Positions 53,285 through 63,153 are shown, numbered from the stretch's first letter. The stretch is DNA of 63,211 bases from Verrucomicrobiota bacterium (GCA_027623315.1 JAQBYD010000017.1:1-63211); one strand, 5' to 3'. The notes: generated by a model from the sequence alone, not told the origin. Program-made: numbers and translations.

Positions 53285-54676
53285 CTACTCGCCGGACCAG
53301 GCATCCCAGGCGTGTTGTAGAGTCCAGCGGTATTGGGAGTCGTGCAGGTACCAGAGTTCGGGTCCGCGTTGATCGCGGTTGATATCCCCGTTCCAGCCGC
53401 CGTCACCGTGGTAGGCACCCGCCGTGTGAACCAGGACCGACAATCCAAGCGATACGATCCATAATCCGATCAGGGCTTTGCGGGATGTGAGATAGTGCAT
53501 CCCTTGAATCAGTGGAATCATGAGCAAGGGGATCACGTCGGTGAGGAGACGCGGACCGAAACTGAATCCCCCACCCCATTTCGGCCAGGCGGAGTACAGC
53601 AGTACCGTGGCGACTCCGCCCAGCAGGCACATGCCGCCCAGTTCTTTGGGGCGGGTCCCGAGTTGCAGGGCACCCAGCACGACCGCGAAGAGTAGAAACG
53701 GCGAATAGACGAAGAGTCCGCGCGACGGACTAAAGAGCAGCCCCATCAACGCCTCCCACTCGATCTGCTCCATGCGGCGCGCGCGCGCGGCAGCGCCGCC
53801 GAGAAGTTGACCATAGAGGTGCAGATTGAGCCAGGATGTCGCAAACAACACGACAACCAGCCCCGCCGCGAACCCAGTCCAGCGCTGGTGCTTCCAGTGG
53901 CGGCCGAGGATCCAGGGCCCCAGGATGGCGATGGGGACGGCATTGGTGGCACGGCAGAAGAATGCCCAACCGGCGCAGGCACCGGCCAGGAACAGCAGCG
54001 CCCAGTGCTCACGCGGGCTCATCAGCAGGAACAGCATCAGCATCAACGCCAGACAGGATGGACCGTGCGACCAGAGCGCCTGGCTGGTCGAACTGAAAAG
54101 GCTCGTGCCGCATCCGAAGGCCACGGTCAGCGATAGCGCTGCCCAGACCCCAAGACGGGAGCGGGCCAGCAACCATAGGACGATTACCGAGAGGGTCGTG
54201 ATCAGCGCAGCCGCGCGGTCTTCCATGCGACTTGCTACCGTGTCCCGGGATTCATCGCCAAAGCGGCGCTTGAAATAGGGTCGCATGCCTTCCGTGAAAA
54301 GCCCGGGGGAGACGACGGCACCGATGGCATAGATGGGCAATGCGGTGAACGCTGCGCCGAGTGGATAGGACGACAATTTGCGGCCGTCTCGCGTGATCAT
54401 GCAGTAGCGTTTTCCCGGCCCGATGGACTCCGCGAATTCATCCATGTCGAGATCATGCTCGACGAGCATACTGATCGGCAGCAGGCGGCCCGGAACCGTG
54501 TCGCCCGTGGGCAGTGGCATTCCGTTGCCCATGTAAACCGCGAATGCGCAGGAACCAACCATCAGGGCCGGCCCTGCCGATCCGAGGCGCCCTCCCCATA
54601 GCGGTCTCGAGCGATCGACGCCGCGCCGGCAGGCGGAGAGCATGGAAGCTAATCTCTGTTTGAAAAGGTTCAACAT
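53285..54676 (-). CDS. Polytopic membrane protein, glycosyltransferase (GT-C)-like
   Basis: 463 residues from ATG 54676 with about ten hydrophobic segments. The first periplasmic loop contains GDTVPGRLLPISMLVEHDLD, a motif of large membrane proteins related to lipid-linked sugar transferases. FGPRLLTDVIPLLMIPL near the C-terminus is a similar signature. A catalytic role as a GT-C glycosyltransferase is inference; no DXD is obvious. The long frame upstream of 54676 is unsupported. It lies 61 bp after the GGDEF gene on the same strand, so co-transcription is possible. Confidence 0.75.
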   Translation of the reverse strand: MLNLFKQRLASMLSACRRGVDRSRPLWGGRLGSAGPALMVGSCAFAVYMGNGMPLPTGDTVPGRLLPISMLVEHDLDMDEFAESIGPGKRYCMITRDGRKLSSYPLGAAFTALPIYAIGAVVSPGLFTEGMRPYFKRRFGDESRDTVASRMEDRAAALITTLSVIVLWLLARSRLGVWAALSLTVAFGCGTSLFSSTSQALWSHGPSCLALMLMLFLLMSPREHWALLFLAGACAGWAFFCRATNAVPIAILGPWILGRHWKHQRWTGFAAGLVVVLFATSWLNLHLYGQLLGGAAARARRMEQIEWEALMGLLFSPSRGLFVYSPFLLFAVVLGALQLGTRPKELGGMCLLGGVATVLLYSAWPKWGGGFSFGPRLLTDVIPLLMIPLIQGMHYLTSRKALIGLWIVSLGLSVLVHTAGAYHGDGGWNGDINRDQRGPELWYLHDSQYRWTLQHAWDAWSGE

Positions 54677-54737
54677 GACAGCACGCTGAGCGCCAGGGGA
54701 TGAAAGCTGCCTGCCGGGAGCGCCAGGGCTGCTCGGG

Positions 54738-55709
54738 CTATTCCGGCGGCTGGTTTTTACTTCGCTTGCGCTCGTACATGCGCTGGTCGGCTTCGGCGAG
54801 AAGATCGGCAAAGGACTCGTGTTTGCCGGGATCGAAGGCGACCCGGCCAACACTGCACTTCAGCGTGTAGTCGCGATTTGCGGATTCACTCCACGCGCAC
54901 AACGCGGCTAGAAAGCGTGTTTCGGCCGTATCGACGTCGGCCTCGGCAGCGTGCGTGAGCAGAACGCAGAACTCGTCGCCCGAGAGACGCGCCACCAGAT
55001 CTGACGAGCGGAAGGCGCCCAGCAATATTTTTGAAAATTCCGTCAGCGCATGGTCTCCCTCGGCGTGGCCGTGTTCATCGTTGATCGCCTTAAAGGCATC
55101 GATATCAATGAACAGCAATGTCGCCGGGTGGTTGAAACGGCGGCACATGGCGAGCGCATACTCACCTCCATGCAGCAATCCCCGACGATTCGTCAAGCGG
55201 GTGAGATCGTCGATCGTGGCGAGTTGCGCGGCGACCGGTTCGGCCTCAACCATGGCTCCAAGATCTCTCAGCAGCGCCAACTCCTCGTCACTTAGCGTGC
55301 GCGGCTGCCCATCAATCAAGCAGAGCGTGCCCAACTTGCTGCCATCCGGGGCTGACAACGGATATCCCGCGTAGAAGCGAATCTCGGGTCCGCCTGCTAC
55401 CAGTGGGTTATCCGCAAAGCGCGCGTCCTTCTCGGCGTCGGGTACGACGAGAACTTCATCGTCGAGAATCGCGTGGCCACAGAACGAGATATCGCGCGAG
55501 GTTTCGTCGGCATCCAGGCCCTGCTTCGACTTGAACCACTGGCGATCGGCGTCGATCAGGCTGATCAGCGCGATGTCGACCCCGAACAGTCGCTTTGCGA
55601 GCCGCGTATGACGGTCGAATCGTTCTTCCGGCGGAGTATCGAGAATCTCAAGTGCATGCAGCGTCTCGAGTCGCTTCGTTTCGTTTGATGGTTTGGGCGG
55701 CGCTTTCAT
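54738..55709 (-). CDS. GAF-GGDEF protein, putative diguanylate cyclase
   Basis: 323 residues from ATG 55709. A GAF sensor domain (about 20-155; FDRHTRLAKRLFGVDIALIS, FCGHAIL, FYAGYPL) is followed by a GGDEF domain (about 165-320). The active loop reads RLSGDEF (S243-F247), with Ser for the first Gly. The other catalytic residues (DIDAFKAINDEHGH) are intact, so cyclic-di-GMP synthesis is still plausible. No transmembrane segment: it is a cytoplasmic sensor. The start codon is near the terminator of the upstream lipoprotein gene. Confidence 0.92.
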   Translation of the reverse strand: MKAPPKPSNETKRLETLHALEILDTPPEERFDRHTRLAKRLFGVDIALISLIDADRQWFKSKQGLDADETSRDISFCGHAILDDEVLVVPDAEKDARFADNPLVAGGPEIRFYAGYPLSAPDGSKLGTLCLIDGQPRTLSDEELALLRDLGAMVEAEPVAAQLATIDDLTRLTNRRGLLHGGEYALAMCRRFNHPATLLFIDIDAFKAINDEHGHAEGDHALTEFSKILLGAFRSSDLVARLSGDEFCVLLTHAAEADVDTAETRFLAALCAWSESANRDYTLKCSVGRVAFDPGKHESFADLLAEADQRMYERKRSKNQPPE

Positions 55710-55765
55710 ATCAGTCTGGCAACGGCACCCAGACTGTATGAGTGGCGGTGCGGGAGGGCAAACAG

Positions 55766-55795
55766 AAAAGGGCCCTACCCTTACAGGTAGAGCCC
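55766..55795 (-). terminator. Intrinsic terminator of the helical lipoprotein gene
   Basis: On the minus strand GGGCTCTACC pairs with GGTAGGGCCC (9 of 10 plus one wobble) around TGTAAG, followed by TTTT. It lies 34 bp after the lipoprotein stop and 57 bp before the GGDEF start. Confidence 0.85.
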
Positions 55796-55828
55796 CTTGA
55801 TTGGTAAGATTGCGCGATTCCAGCCGAT

Positions 55829-56290
55829 CTATTCGGGCATCGGGACAGCGCCCTTCTCGACATCTTCGACGGCAGCTTTGACTTTCTCCACAGTCTCTTC
55901 GACTGCCTCTGCGCCTTTCTCGGCCATGCCTTCAGCTTCTTCAGTTGCCTCATCGACGGCTGCCTTAATCTTTTCGCTCGCTTCTCCGGTTGCTCTAGTT
56001 ACGCCCTCTACAGCTTCTTCTGCTGCTGCTGTTGCCCCTTCGACGGCTTCCTCGGTCGCGGCAGCGATCTCTTCGACCGCTTCTTCGACCGCTTCTTCGG
56101 CCGCGGCAGCGATCTCTTCGACCGCTTCTTCGGCCGCGGCGGTGGTCTCTTGCACGGAGCTTTCAACCTTGGCCGCTGAACCTTCGGACGGCTCAGCGGC
56201 TGCGCGCGGGGTCGACTCGGATTTCTTACCGCATGCGGTCAAAGTGACCACAACGGCGACTGACAGCACGATTAGTGCGATTCTGCTCAT
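55829..56290 (-). CDS. Alanine/glutamate-rich helical lipoprotein
   Basis: 153 residues. Lipobox TLTAC after a hydrophobic stretch (cleavage before Cys20), then a fully helical body of repeats of the type AAAEEAVEEIAAA, with 11-residue-like periodicity as in LEA and apolipoprotein-type proteins. It is likely an outer- or inner-membrane anchored periplasmic protein with amphipathic helices. The repeats are also near-identical at DNA level (GCTTCTTC / CGCGGCAGCG), so they can slip. GAGGAGCG precedes ATG 56290 and an intrinsic terminator follows. Function unknown; stress protection or envelope spacing are guesses. Confidence 0.85.
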   Translation of the reverse strand: MSRIALIVLSVAVVVTLTACGKKSESTPRAAAEPSEGSAAKVESSVQETTAAAEEAVEEIAAAAEEAVEEAVEEIAAATEEAVEGATAAAEEAVEGVTRATGEASEKIKAAVDEATEEAEGMAEKGAEAVEETVEKVKAAVEDVEKGAVPMPE

Positions 56291-56571
56291 AGTTTACGCT
56301 CCTCTATTTCGCTTCCACGTTACACGTTATCGCTCGGCATCCCACCAAACGACAGGGTCAGCGGAGCACTTCCAGGGGCGTATGGCAATCACAATCTAAC
56401 AAAATGAGGGGAAGACTGGCCGGATGCGTGCGGGCAGGGCGACAGAAGGGAGCCCACATGGGCAGGTCAGGGACTCAGTTTCGCGTTGTGGCGTGGTGGA
56501 AAGGGAGAGATAGTTTCGGCTACGCCGCCGAGAGCCTGAACGACGAACGGCAGAGGCGTGTGGTGCAAAGC

Positions 56572-57306
56572 ATGAGCGAAAGCCCGAAACCGTTTAAGAA
56601 ACCGCCGAAGAGACATGTCCCGAAGGGGCTTTCGATCCTCTACGAAGATCGGGATATCCTCGTCGTGGACAAGGCGAGTGGTCTTCTGACGGTGAGCACG
56701 GAGAAGGTCCGCGAAAACACGGCTTACTACCTGTTGACCACATACGTGCGCAAGGGGAATCAGAAATCGAGACGCCGGGTCGTGATTGTGCACCGGCTGG
56801 ACCGGGACACCTCCGGAGTGATGGTCTTCGCGAAGGATGAGACAGCCAAGCGCTTCTTGCAGGAAGCGTGGCCGGGATTCCGGAAGAAGTACTACGCCCT
56901 CGTGCATGGGGCGCCGCCGGAAAAAGAAGGCGTTATCACCTCCTACCTGGCGGAGAACAGTGCCCACAAGGTGTATTCCGTCTCTGACGCGAAGAATGGG
57001 AAACTTGCGCGTACGGGGTATCGCGTTTTGAAGACGTCTGCCAAATACAGCCTTCTCGAAATCGATCTGCTGACCGGCAGGAAGAATCAGATTCGCGTCC
57101 AGCTCGCCGATCAGGGATGCCCAGTCGCGGGCGACAAGAAATACGGCCCCGGGGACAAGGGCATCAAGCGGCTGACCCTTCACGCCGCATCACTCACGAT
57201 TCTTCATCCATTTTCGAAAAAGGAAATGACGTTCGAAACTGGACTACCGGTGTATTTCGAAACACTGCTGCGCTCATCGAATCGGACAGCAAGCGGTGAG
57301 CGATAA
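56572..57306 (+). CDS. RluA/RluD-family pseudouridine synthase
   Basis: 244 residues from ATG 56572. ILYEDRDILVVDKASGLLTV and the catalytic motif HRLDRDTSG (Asp) are canonical, with ARTGYRVL and LLTGRKNQIRVQLAD following. There is no S4 domain, so it resembles the short RluA/YlyB subgroup; the tRNA or rRNA target is unknown. The N-terminal tail is basic (KPFKKPPKRHVPKG). The frame continues upstream to 56404 without support. The next gene starts inside its last 11 bases. Confidence 0.92.
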   Translation: MSESPKPFKKPPKRHVPKGLSILYEDRDILVVDKASGLLTVSTEKVRENTAYYLLTTYVRKGNQKSRRRVVIVHRLDRDTSGVMVFAKDETAKRFLQEAWPGFRKKYYALVHGAPPEKEGVITSYLAENSAHKVYSVSDAKNGKLARTGYRVLKTSAKYSLLEIDLLTGRKNQIRVQLADQGCPVAGDKKYGPGDKGIKRLTLHAASLTILHPFSKKEMTFETGLPVYFETLLRSSNRTASGER

Positions 57307-58400
57307 GATACGGGCGATCGATCATCCTCGAACCGGATCAGCTCGGACGATTATCGCCCTTGCCGCGCTGACGCTGGTCGCGTTCGGCCTTCGCTACTAC
57401 GGGAGCTGGATCCGCTTCTTCTGGTATGACGAATTAGCGGTGCACGTCTATGCATTGAACGGACATCCTTCCAGCCAGGAACCCCCTCTCTTCAGTTGGT
57501 TGGAGTTTTTCTGGATCTGGCTCACGCAGTCGGATACACCCGCAACGATGCGGCTGCTCCCCGTCGCACTCGGCGCACTCGCCGTTCCCGTCACGTATCG
57601 GTTTGCACGTCACTTCGGATCGCGAAACTGCGCGATGCTGGCTGCTTTACTGGTCGCCGTGGCGCCGAAGGCACTGCATCTCTCGCACGAGATCCGGCCC
57701 TACTCGCTGTTCATCCTGATGTCCGCGATGCTTCTTGGAGCATTGTTCTCGGCGTATGAGAAGGATACATGGCCTTACTGGCTCGTCTACCGGGTCTGCC
57801 TGATGCTGTGCCTGTTAACGCACATGCTGGCGCTTCAGCTCTGCCTGGCAATGGGGCTGACGGCTGTGCTCTGATTGAGCCTGCCATGGAGAGGTCCGGG
57901 AGGCATCCGGGCGAACGCGCAGCGCTTCGGCCGCTTCGCGGCGACGAGCGTCGTCTTTGGTTTCGCCGGGGGTGCGTGGATATGGATCTTTCGGGCTAAT
58001 CCGACATCGGTGATACACGGCGCCTATACACACGGGCCGAGGCAGTTCTCTCGAATACTGGCGGTTGGACTGACGTCGCACTGGAATCCGGCGGGCCCAC
58101 GCGAACCGATCTATTTTGTGGTATCCCTCCCGACTCGAGAGAGTGCTGGCCCCACCACCGGATGGACATTACGCCGTGCTGTCCGAGAAAAGGCTCGAGT
58201 CCGGCCGGGACCTCGCAGGATGGTCCCGCCAAATCCTGGAGAGCCACCTGACCCACCGCATCGGGCGATCCCTTGCCGTGTGCCGGCTGAGATTCTCCGA
58301 CGCGCAAACGAATTCGCCGTCCGCCAAACTGACCGGCAGGCCCTGATGCACTCGGCCAGGGTCGCAGAATCGACCCGGCACGGCTCCGCCCACCAGCGCT
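57296..58400 (+). pseudogene. Broken GT39-like membrane glycosyltransferase gene
   Basis: The first 192 residues read as the start of a dolichyl-phosphate-mannose-type (GT39) protein: FFWYDELAVHVYAL, the catalytic-Asp-type first loop, then helices. TGA at 57872-57874 stops the frame. The same frame continues at once with more membrane-type sequence (SVVFGFAGGAWIWIF, LTSHWNPAGPREP) to about 58130, then shifts to another frame (RLERVLAPPPDGHYAVLSEK, from about 58120). The expected 500-residue length is not reached, so there is also a deletion. A nonsense mutation plus frameshift fits better than selenocysteine. Confidence 0.75.
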
Positions 58401-58440
58401 CGAGACCAGCACTACAGTGCGCCTGTGCGCCTGTGCGCGC

Positions 58441-58641
58441 CTATTTCAGGATGAAGGTGACCTTCATCAGAACTCGGTATTCGACGATCTTGCCGTTGTC
58501 GACAACGACGTCCTGCTCTGCGATCCAGGCGCCCTTGACATTCTGCAGAGTCTGATTTGCACGCGCGATGCCCTCGCTCACGGCGTCGTCAAAACTCTTG
58601 GTCGATGAGGACTTGATCTCGGTTATTCTGGCTACGGACAT
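58441..58641 (-). CDS. Dodecin, flavin-binding protein
   Basis: 66 residues from ATG 58641 with GGAG upstream. The sequence SVARITEIKSSSTKSFDDAV, ANQTLQNVKGAWIAEQDVVV and KIVEYRVLMKVTF matches dodecin, including the Trp (in GAWI) that stacks on flavin and the Gln of AEQ. Dodecamers store or buffer riboflavin and FMN. A longer frame to 58731 is unsupported. It converges on the decayed glycosyltransferase. Confidence 0.95.
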   Translation of the reverse strand: MSVARITEIKSSSTKSFDDAVSEGIARANQTLQNVKGAWIAEQDVVVDNGKIVEYRVLMKVTFILK

Positions 58642-58981
58642 GGTTTGTCTCCGTTTGTGGTGTTTATCAATCCAGGGGCCTCGTTGCCCCGTAGAGGGTA
58701 TACACTCGACTCCGCGAATAATCGAGCCCAAGTTGAGACGCCAGATTCTCGTCCTGGTGACTTTGTTTAGGAGCGACGGCGCACGAGGCAGATGATGTAG
58801 AGGGCGGGTCGCGCTGGATGTACCGGTGCCGGTCTCGCGGGTCCTGGAGAAGGCTCTTTTACCGGATCAGAAGACTGTGCTTGCGGCCGTGGACCGTATT
58901 CTAGCCTGATGCTCGACGACGGGGCGCGACGAGCCCCGCACGTCCTTGCATCTGAGCGCAGAAGGCGTACTCTCTCCTACG
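58642..58981. other. Divergent intergenic region, nothing recognised
   Basis: 340 bp between the divergent dodecin and SWIM-SNF2 genes. It must hold both promoters. I found no convincing -35/-10 pair, RNA or repeat. Confidence 0.5.
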
Positions 58982-61900
58982 ATGTCTGCATATCTATCCC
59001 GCGCTTCCTTGATCACCTGGTCCGACCGGAAGACGCACGAGTTCGGCCGCAACCTGTATCGTCGCGGATGCGTCCGGGATCTCGATCTGAAGAACGAGCT
59101 GATTCGCGCCACGGTCGCCGTCGGCGGCGCCGCCATACGCACGCGATTCAAAATTCTCACGGACGGTAGCGTCGAAGCGGATTGTCCGTGCCGCCTATCG
59201 CGGGAACAGGGACTGATCTGTGTGCATGTACTCGCCGCGGGACACCTGGTTGCGGCGATCACCGAAGATTCCCTACTCGAGCGCCGTCGGCGCATTGACC
59301 TGCGCCGCGCGGGCGAAGCGGATGCAACCGCACCCGTCGCCGGGATCATGCGACTCGCCGAACACAGCGGGAACGCCACCCCTGCAACATTACGCTTGCG
59401 CGTCGACGCCGACTGGCTGGAGCAGTGGGACGCGGGCGCGATCCGGATTACCATCCACGCTGTCTACAATGAGAGCAAGAGGCGCCTCGATCGCGTTTCC
59501 GAAAACACCCGACTGTCTTGGAGTGATGCCGACGCACACCGCCTGTACGTCCTCGAGGACTTTGCCAACTCGCACACGACGCCCGGAACGTTGGACTTAA
59601 GCCGCGAAGAACTCGTCGATCTCCTGGTCGAGCTCGCGCCCGGCGAATTGCATGTCGTCGATCGCCCTGAACCGATACCCATCTACGACACCCCTGTGCT
59701 CGGAGCGCTGACGGTGTCGCTCATCAAGACCTCGGGTAACCTTCGCCTTTGCCACCGCAGCGAGGGACCCGCTTCGCGCTACCTCTACAATCGGCGCCGT
59801 GCGTGGGCGCTTGGAAGCAACGGCCTCGCGCCGCTTGAGCATGTGCTTCGACGCCGCTTCCAGGACGCCTACTCGGCAGACGGACAGATCATCGCCCGCC
59901 CGGACGTCATCCCCTTCCTTGAGAACGAGCTGCCCAAGCTCGCGCAGCGTTGGGTGGTTGATGCCGACGTACACCGCAACGATTTGAAACTGTGCGACCT
60001 GGAGCCCGACTTTGAAGTCGAATGCGACGGCGATCCGGACGCGGTAAACGTTCGATTGCTGGGTGTCTACGGAGACTCGCGCGTTCCGGTGGGACACGTC
60101 ACGCGCGACCAGCCGACGTACTTTCCGATTCCCGGCGACCCGCTTGCCTACGCGCGCAGGGACCGTGCCGCCGAAGAGGAGGCCCTCTCCCGAATCCAGT
60201 TTGACACGAAACTGGAGTCATCGGGCGACGGCGTCACGGGAATCTGCGGTGCGGATGCCGTGGTACGATTTCTCGCCGACACCGTGCCGGCCTTGCGGCG
60301 TGTCGGCTGGCAGGTCACCGTGCAGGAGGCTCTTGAAACCTTCCTGAACGATGCGGAATGGGTGCGGCCGCGCATCACGATCGCCGCCCGCGCGGAGCCC
60401 GGATGGTTCGATACGCACATCAGTTACGTGGACGCGAAAGGCCGCAAAGTCGATCCGGATGACGTGGAGGACGCCGTGCGCAGTCGTCACGCGATCGTGC
60501 ACCTCAACGGTCGGTCAATGCTCCTCAACACGACGCTGATCGAGTCTCTGCAGGAGGCGAGTTCCGAGTGCACCGAGATCGTCGGGGATCACGACCGGAT
60601 CAGCGACATCCATGCCGGGTACCTCGCCGCCATATTGAATGATCACCCCGAGATAGACGTTCGCGCCGACGCGACCTGGAAACAAGCGGCCCTTCGACAG
60701 ACCGAACGACTCGATCTCGAGACCGTCGAGGTCGGGGACCTGCTGGATGGAATCATACGCCCCTATCAGCGCGAGGGCGTAAACTGGCTTAGATTCCTCG
60801 AGCGCGGAGGCTACTGCGGAATTCTGGCCGATGAGATGGGGCTCGGGAAGACCCTGCAGGCCCTGGCGTGGATTCAGTTGAAGCGATCATCCGTGACCGC
60901 GAACGGACTTCCTTCACTCGTGCTCTGCCCCAGCAGCCTGCTTGAGAACTGGGCTCGCGAGGCAGCACGCTTCGCACCCCAACTCTCCTGCATGATCATG
61001 CAGGGCCCGGGCAGGCACGCCCTGTGGGATCAAATTCCGTCGCACGACGTGGTGATCACCTCCTACGCCCTGTTGCGACGCGACGCGGAACGGTATGCAG
61101 CGCAACCCTTCGCGATTGCCGTGCTGGACGAAGCCCAGCACATCAAGAACCGCTCGACCCAGAACTCGCGCGCCGCGAAACGAATCCAGGCACTGCATCG
61201 ACTCGTGCTCACCGGAACGCCCATGGAGAATAGCGTCGCGGACCTGTGGTCCATCATGGATTTCCTGATGCCACGCTACCTCGGCACGGCCACCGTATTC
61301 CGCGAAATGTACGAGCGGCCAATCGCCGCCGGTGAAGACTCGGCCGAGCGCGCCCTGTGCAAACTGCGCCACAAGATGCGACCATTCATGCTGCGCCGTT
61401 TAAAGATCGACGTGGCGAAAGACCTTCCCGAAAAAGTGACACGCGTCGCAACCTGTTCCATGTCCGAAGAACAGGCAGCCCGCTATCGTCGACTGGCGCG
61501 GCGGTACCAGGAGAACCTGTCTTCCACCGTTGGCGAGAATGGATTCAACGCCTCGCGCTTCACGGTGCTGAAGGCCCTGCTGCGTCTGCGCCAGCTTTGC
61601 TGCCATCCCGCCCTGCTCAAGGAACGCGAAGAGGACCGCGAGGCATCGTCGGCAAAACTCGATCTCTTCTTCGAACTACTCAACGAAGCCATGGACGGAG
61701 GACACCGCGTGCTGGTGTTCAGCCAGTTTGTTGAGATGTTGCACATCCTGCGCGACGAGCTGCGCAAGCGGGAGATTCCACTGGCCTACCTCGATGGGGG
61801 CACCCGAAACCGGCAGACTGAAATCGACCGGTTCAATGCGGACGAATCCATTCCAGTCTTCCTCGTCAGCCTGAAAGCCGGTGGCACCGGTCTTAACCTG

Positions 61901-62158
61901 ACGGGTGCCAACGTCGTGATCCACTACGACCCCTGGTGGAATCCCGCCGTCGAGGATCAGGCGACCGATCGCGTTCATCGCATCGGGCAGACGCGGAATG
62001 TCTACAGCATCAAGCTGATCACGCATGACACTATCGAGGAGAAAGTGCTGCAACTGCAGGATCGCAAGCGGGCCATGATTGACGCCACGGTTGGAGGCAC
62101 GACGGATGTGCTGAAGTCGCTGGGATGGGACGAAGTACTCGAACTGCTTAGACTGTAG
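58982..62158 (+). CDS. SWIM zinc finger - SNF2/RapA-family helicase
   Basis: 1,058 residues from ATG 58982. An N-terminal SWIM zinc finger (C68-x-C70, then C80-x-H82 in GLICVHVLAAGH). A long middle region of unclear fold follows (about 100-590). The C-terminal SNF2 ATPase has Walker A in DEMGLGKT (near 620), DEAQ box LDEAQHIKN (near 716), LTGTPMEN, and motif VI QATDRVHRIGQTRNVYSIKL. This is the bacterial SWIM-SNF2 type; roles suggested for relatives include chromosome or transcription-complex remodelling. A hairpin GCGCTC/GAGCGC follows its stop. Start is supported by the SWIM domain; there is no strong Shine-Dalgarno. Confidence 0.92.
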   Translation: MSAYLSRASLITWSDRKTHEFGRNLYRRGCVRDLDLKNELIRATVAVGGAAIRTRFKILTDGSVEADCPCRLSREQGLICVHVLAAGHLVAAITEDSLLERRRRIDLRRAGEADATAPVAGIMRLAEHSGNATPATLRLRVDADWLEQWDAGAIRITIHAVYNESKRRLDRVSENTRLSWSDADAHRLYVLEDFANSHTTPGTLDLSREELVDLLVELAPGELHVVDRPEPIPIYDTPVLGALTVSLIKTSGNLRLCHRSEGPASRYLYNRRRAWALGSNGLAPLEHVLRRRFQDAYSADGQIIARPDVIPFLENELPKLAQRWVVDADVHRNDLKLCDLEPDFEVECDGDPDAVNVRLLGVYGDSRVPVGHVTRDQPTYFPIPGDPLAYARRDRAAEEEALSRIQFDTKLESSGDGVTGICGADAVVRFLADTVPALRRVGWQVTVQEALETFLNDAEWVRPRITIAARAEPGWFDTHISYVDAKGRKVDPDDVEDAVRSRHAIVHLNGRSMLLNTTLIESLQEASSECTEIVGDHDRISDIHAGYLAAILNDHPEIDVRADATWKQAALRQTERLDLETVEVGDLLDGIIRPYQREGVNWLRFLERGGYCGILADEMGLGKTLQALAWIQLKRSSVTANGLPSLVLCPSSLLENWAREAARFAPQLSCMIMQGPGRHALWDQIPSHDVVITSYALLRRDAERYAAQPFAIAVLDEAQHIKNRSTQNSRAAKRIQALHRLVLTGTPMENSVADLWSIMDFLMPRYLGTATVFREMYERPIAAGEDSAERALCKLRHKMRPFMLRRLKIDVAKDLPEKVTRVATCSMSEEQAARYRRLARRYQENLSSTVGENGFNASRFTVLKALLRLRQLCCHPALLKEREEDREASSAKLDLFFELLNEAMDGGHRVLVFSQFVEMLHILRDELRKREIPLAYLDGGTRNRQTEIDRFNADESIPVFLVSLKAGGTGLNLTGANVVIHYDPWWNPAVEDQATDRVHRIGQTRNVYSIKLITHDTIEEKVLQLQDRKRAMIDATVGGTTDVLKSLGWDEVLELLRL

Positions 62159-62221
62159 CGCTCGCGGGAGAGCGCCGGCACCGGGACGGCCCGCGCGTCG
62201 TCCCACCAAGGAGGTAGAGAA

Positions 62222-62959
62222 GTGAAGCCGAGAATCAAGCTGGCGTCCACCAGGACACCCGATGGCAGCGAGATCGCGCTCTACCGCCATGATGACAGCT
62301 ACTGCATCCGTGTCGGTGGACAAGTGCTGATGGATAGCCGACAACACGAGTCCGAACTGGAACTCGCCCGTCTTGGTTGTGCACACCTGTCGGAGCGAAG
62401 AGAACCCTCGGTACTCATCGGCGGTCTCGGCCTCGGATACACGCTGCGCCAGTGCCTCGACATGCTGAGCCCCGGCGCAACGGTCACGATCTGCGAGTTG
62501 ATGACGGAAGTGATCGATTGGAACCAGGCGTTTCTCGGCGACTTGACCGGTCATCCGTTGCGCGATAAACGGGTTCGTCTTCAGAAAGATGACGTTCTGC
62601 TGGCGATGCTGGGACTCGAGAGGCCGTTCGATGCCATTATACTCGATATCGACAACGGGCCGAGCGCGATGACCGACCGGGGTAATCGCCGCCTCTATGG
62701 CCGGGACGGAGTCGCGTCATGCGCCCGGGCGCTGGCACCAAAAGGTTGCCTGGCGGTGTGGTCCGCAGGTCCCGACAAGACCTACGAGCGCGAACTCATG
62801 CGATGCGGATTGGCCGTACGCCGGTATCGTGCGCCGGCCTACGTCGGCAGCAAATCACAGTCACGCTTCGTCTTTGTGGCGGCGCGGAACAAAGCCCTCC
62901 TGCCACCGGGAGGAGGAGAGCCCATGCGCCACGGGAAGAAGTCTAACGGCCGCGAATAA
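62222..62959 (+). CDS. Spermidine-synthase-like methyltransferase-fold protein
   Basis: 245 residues from GTG 62222, with a perfect AAGGAGGT (62207-62214). Class-I Rossmann fold: VLIGGLGLGYTL is the S-adenosyl ligand loop, TICELM follows, and FDAIILDIDNGPSA holds the region where aminopropyltransferases carry their catalytic Asp. It looks like the short spermine/spermidine synthase-family members in many bacteria, but the N-terminal beta-domain is reduced, so an actual polyamine role is unproven. The C-terminal tail is polar and probably disordered. It follows the SNF2 gene by 63 bp and may be its operon partner. Confidence 0.88.
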   Translation: MKPRIKLASTRTPDGSEIALYRHDDSYCIRVGGQVLMDSRQHESELELARLGCAHLSERREPSVLIGGLGLGYTLRQCLDMLSPGATVTICELMTEVIDWNQAFLGDLTGHPLRDKRVRLQKDDVLLAMLGLERPFDAIILDIDNGPSAMTDRGNRRLYGRDGVASCARALAPKGCLAVWSAGPDKTYERELMRCGLAVRRYRAPAYVGSKSQSRFVFVAARNKALLPPGGGEPMRHGKKSNGRE

Positions 62960-63153
62960 AGGAAGGCGGGCTAGGACCAGATCCAGCGAACCTTGTTTCC
63001 GATTATTCTGCCAGATCCTGGGCCTTGAGCGCCGCGCTGTCGACAAAGCTCACGACGAAGCTTGCGATCACGTGGCAAAGGAGGGCGACTTTATCCATTA
63101 GACCGCGTTCGCCTAATCTGGGACTTGGAGCGTGCCCGGTATCTCGCAGAAAG

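Noticed and set aside
57872-57874. Selenocysteine at the in-frame TGA
   Set aside because: It falls in a membrane-helix context with no SECIS-like hairpin recognised downstream, and a second frameshift follows, so gene decay is simpler.
63010-63102. 31-codon minus-strand frame with a hydrophobic start (MDKVALLCHV...)
   Set aside because: Very short, no ribosome site, no family; cannot be supported.
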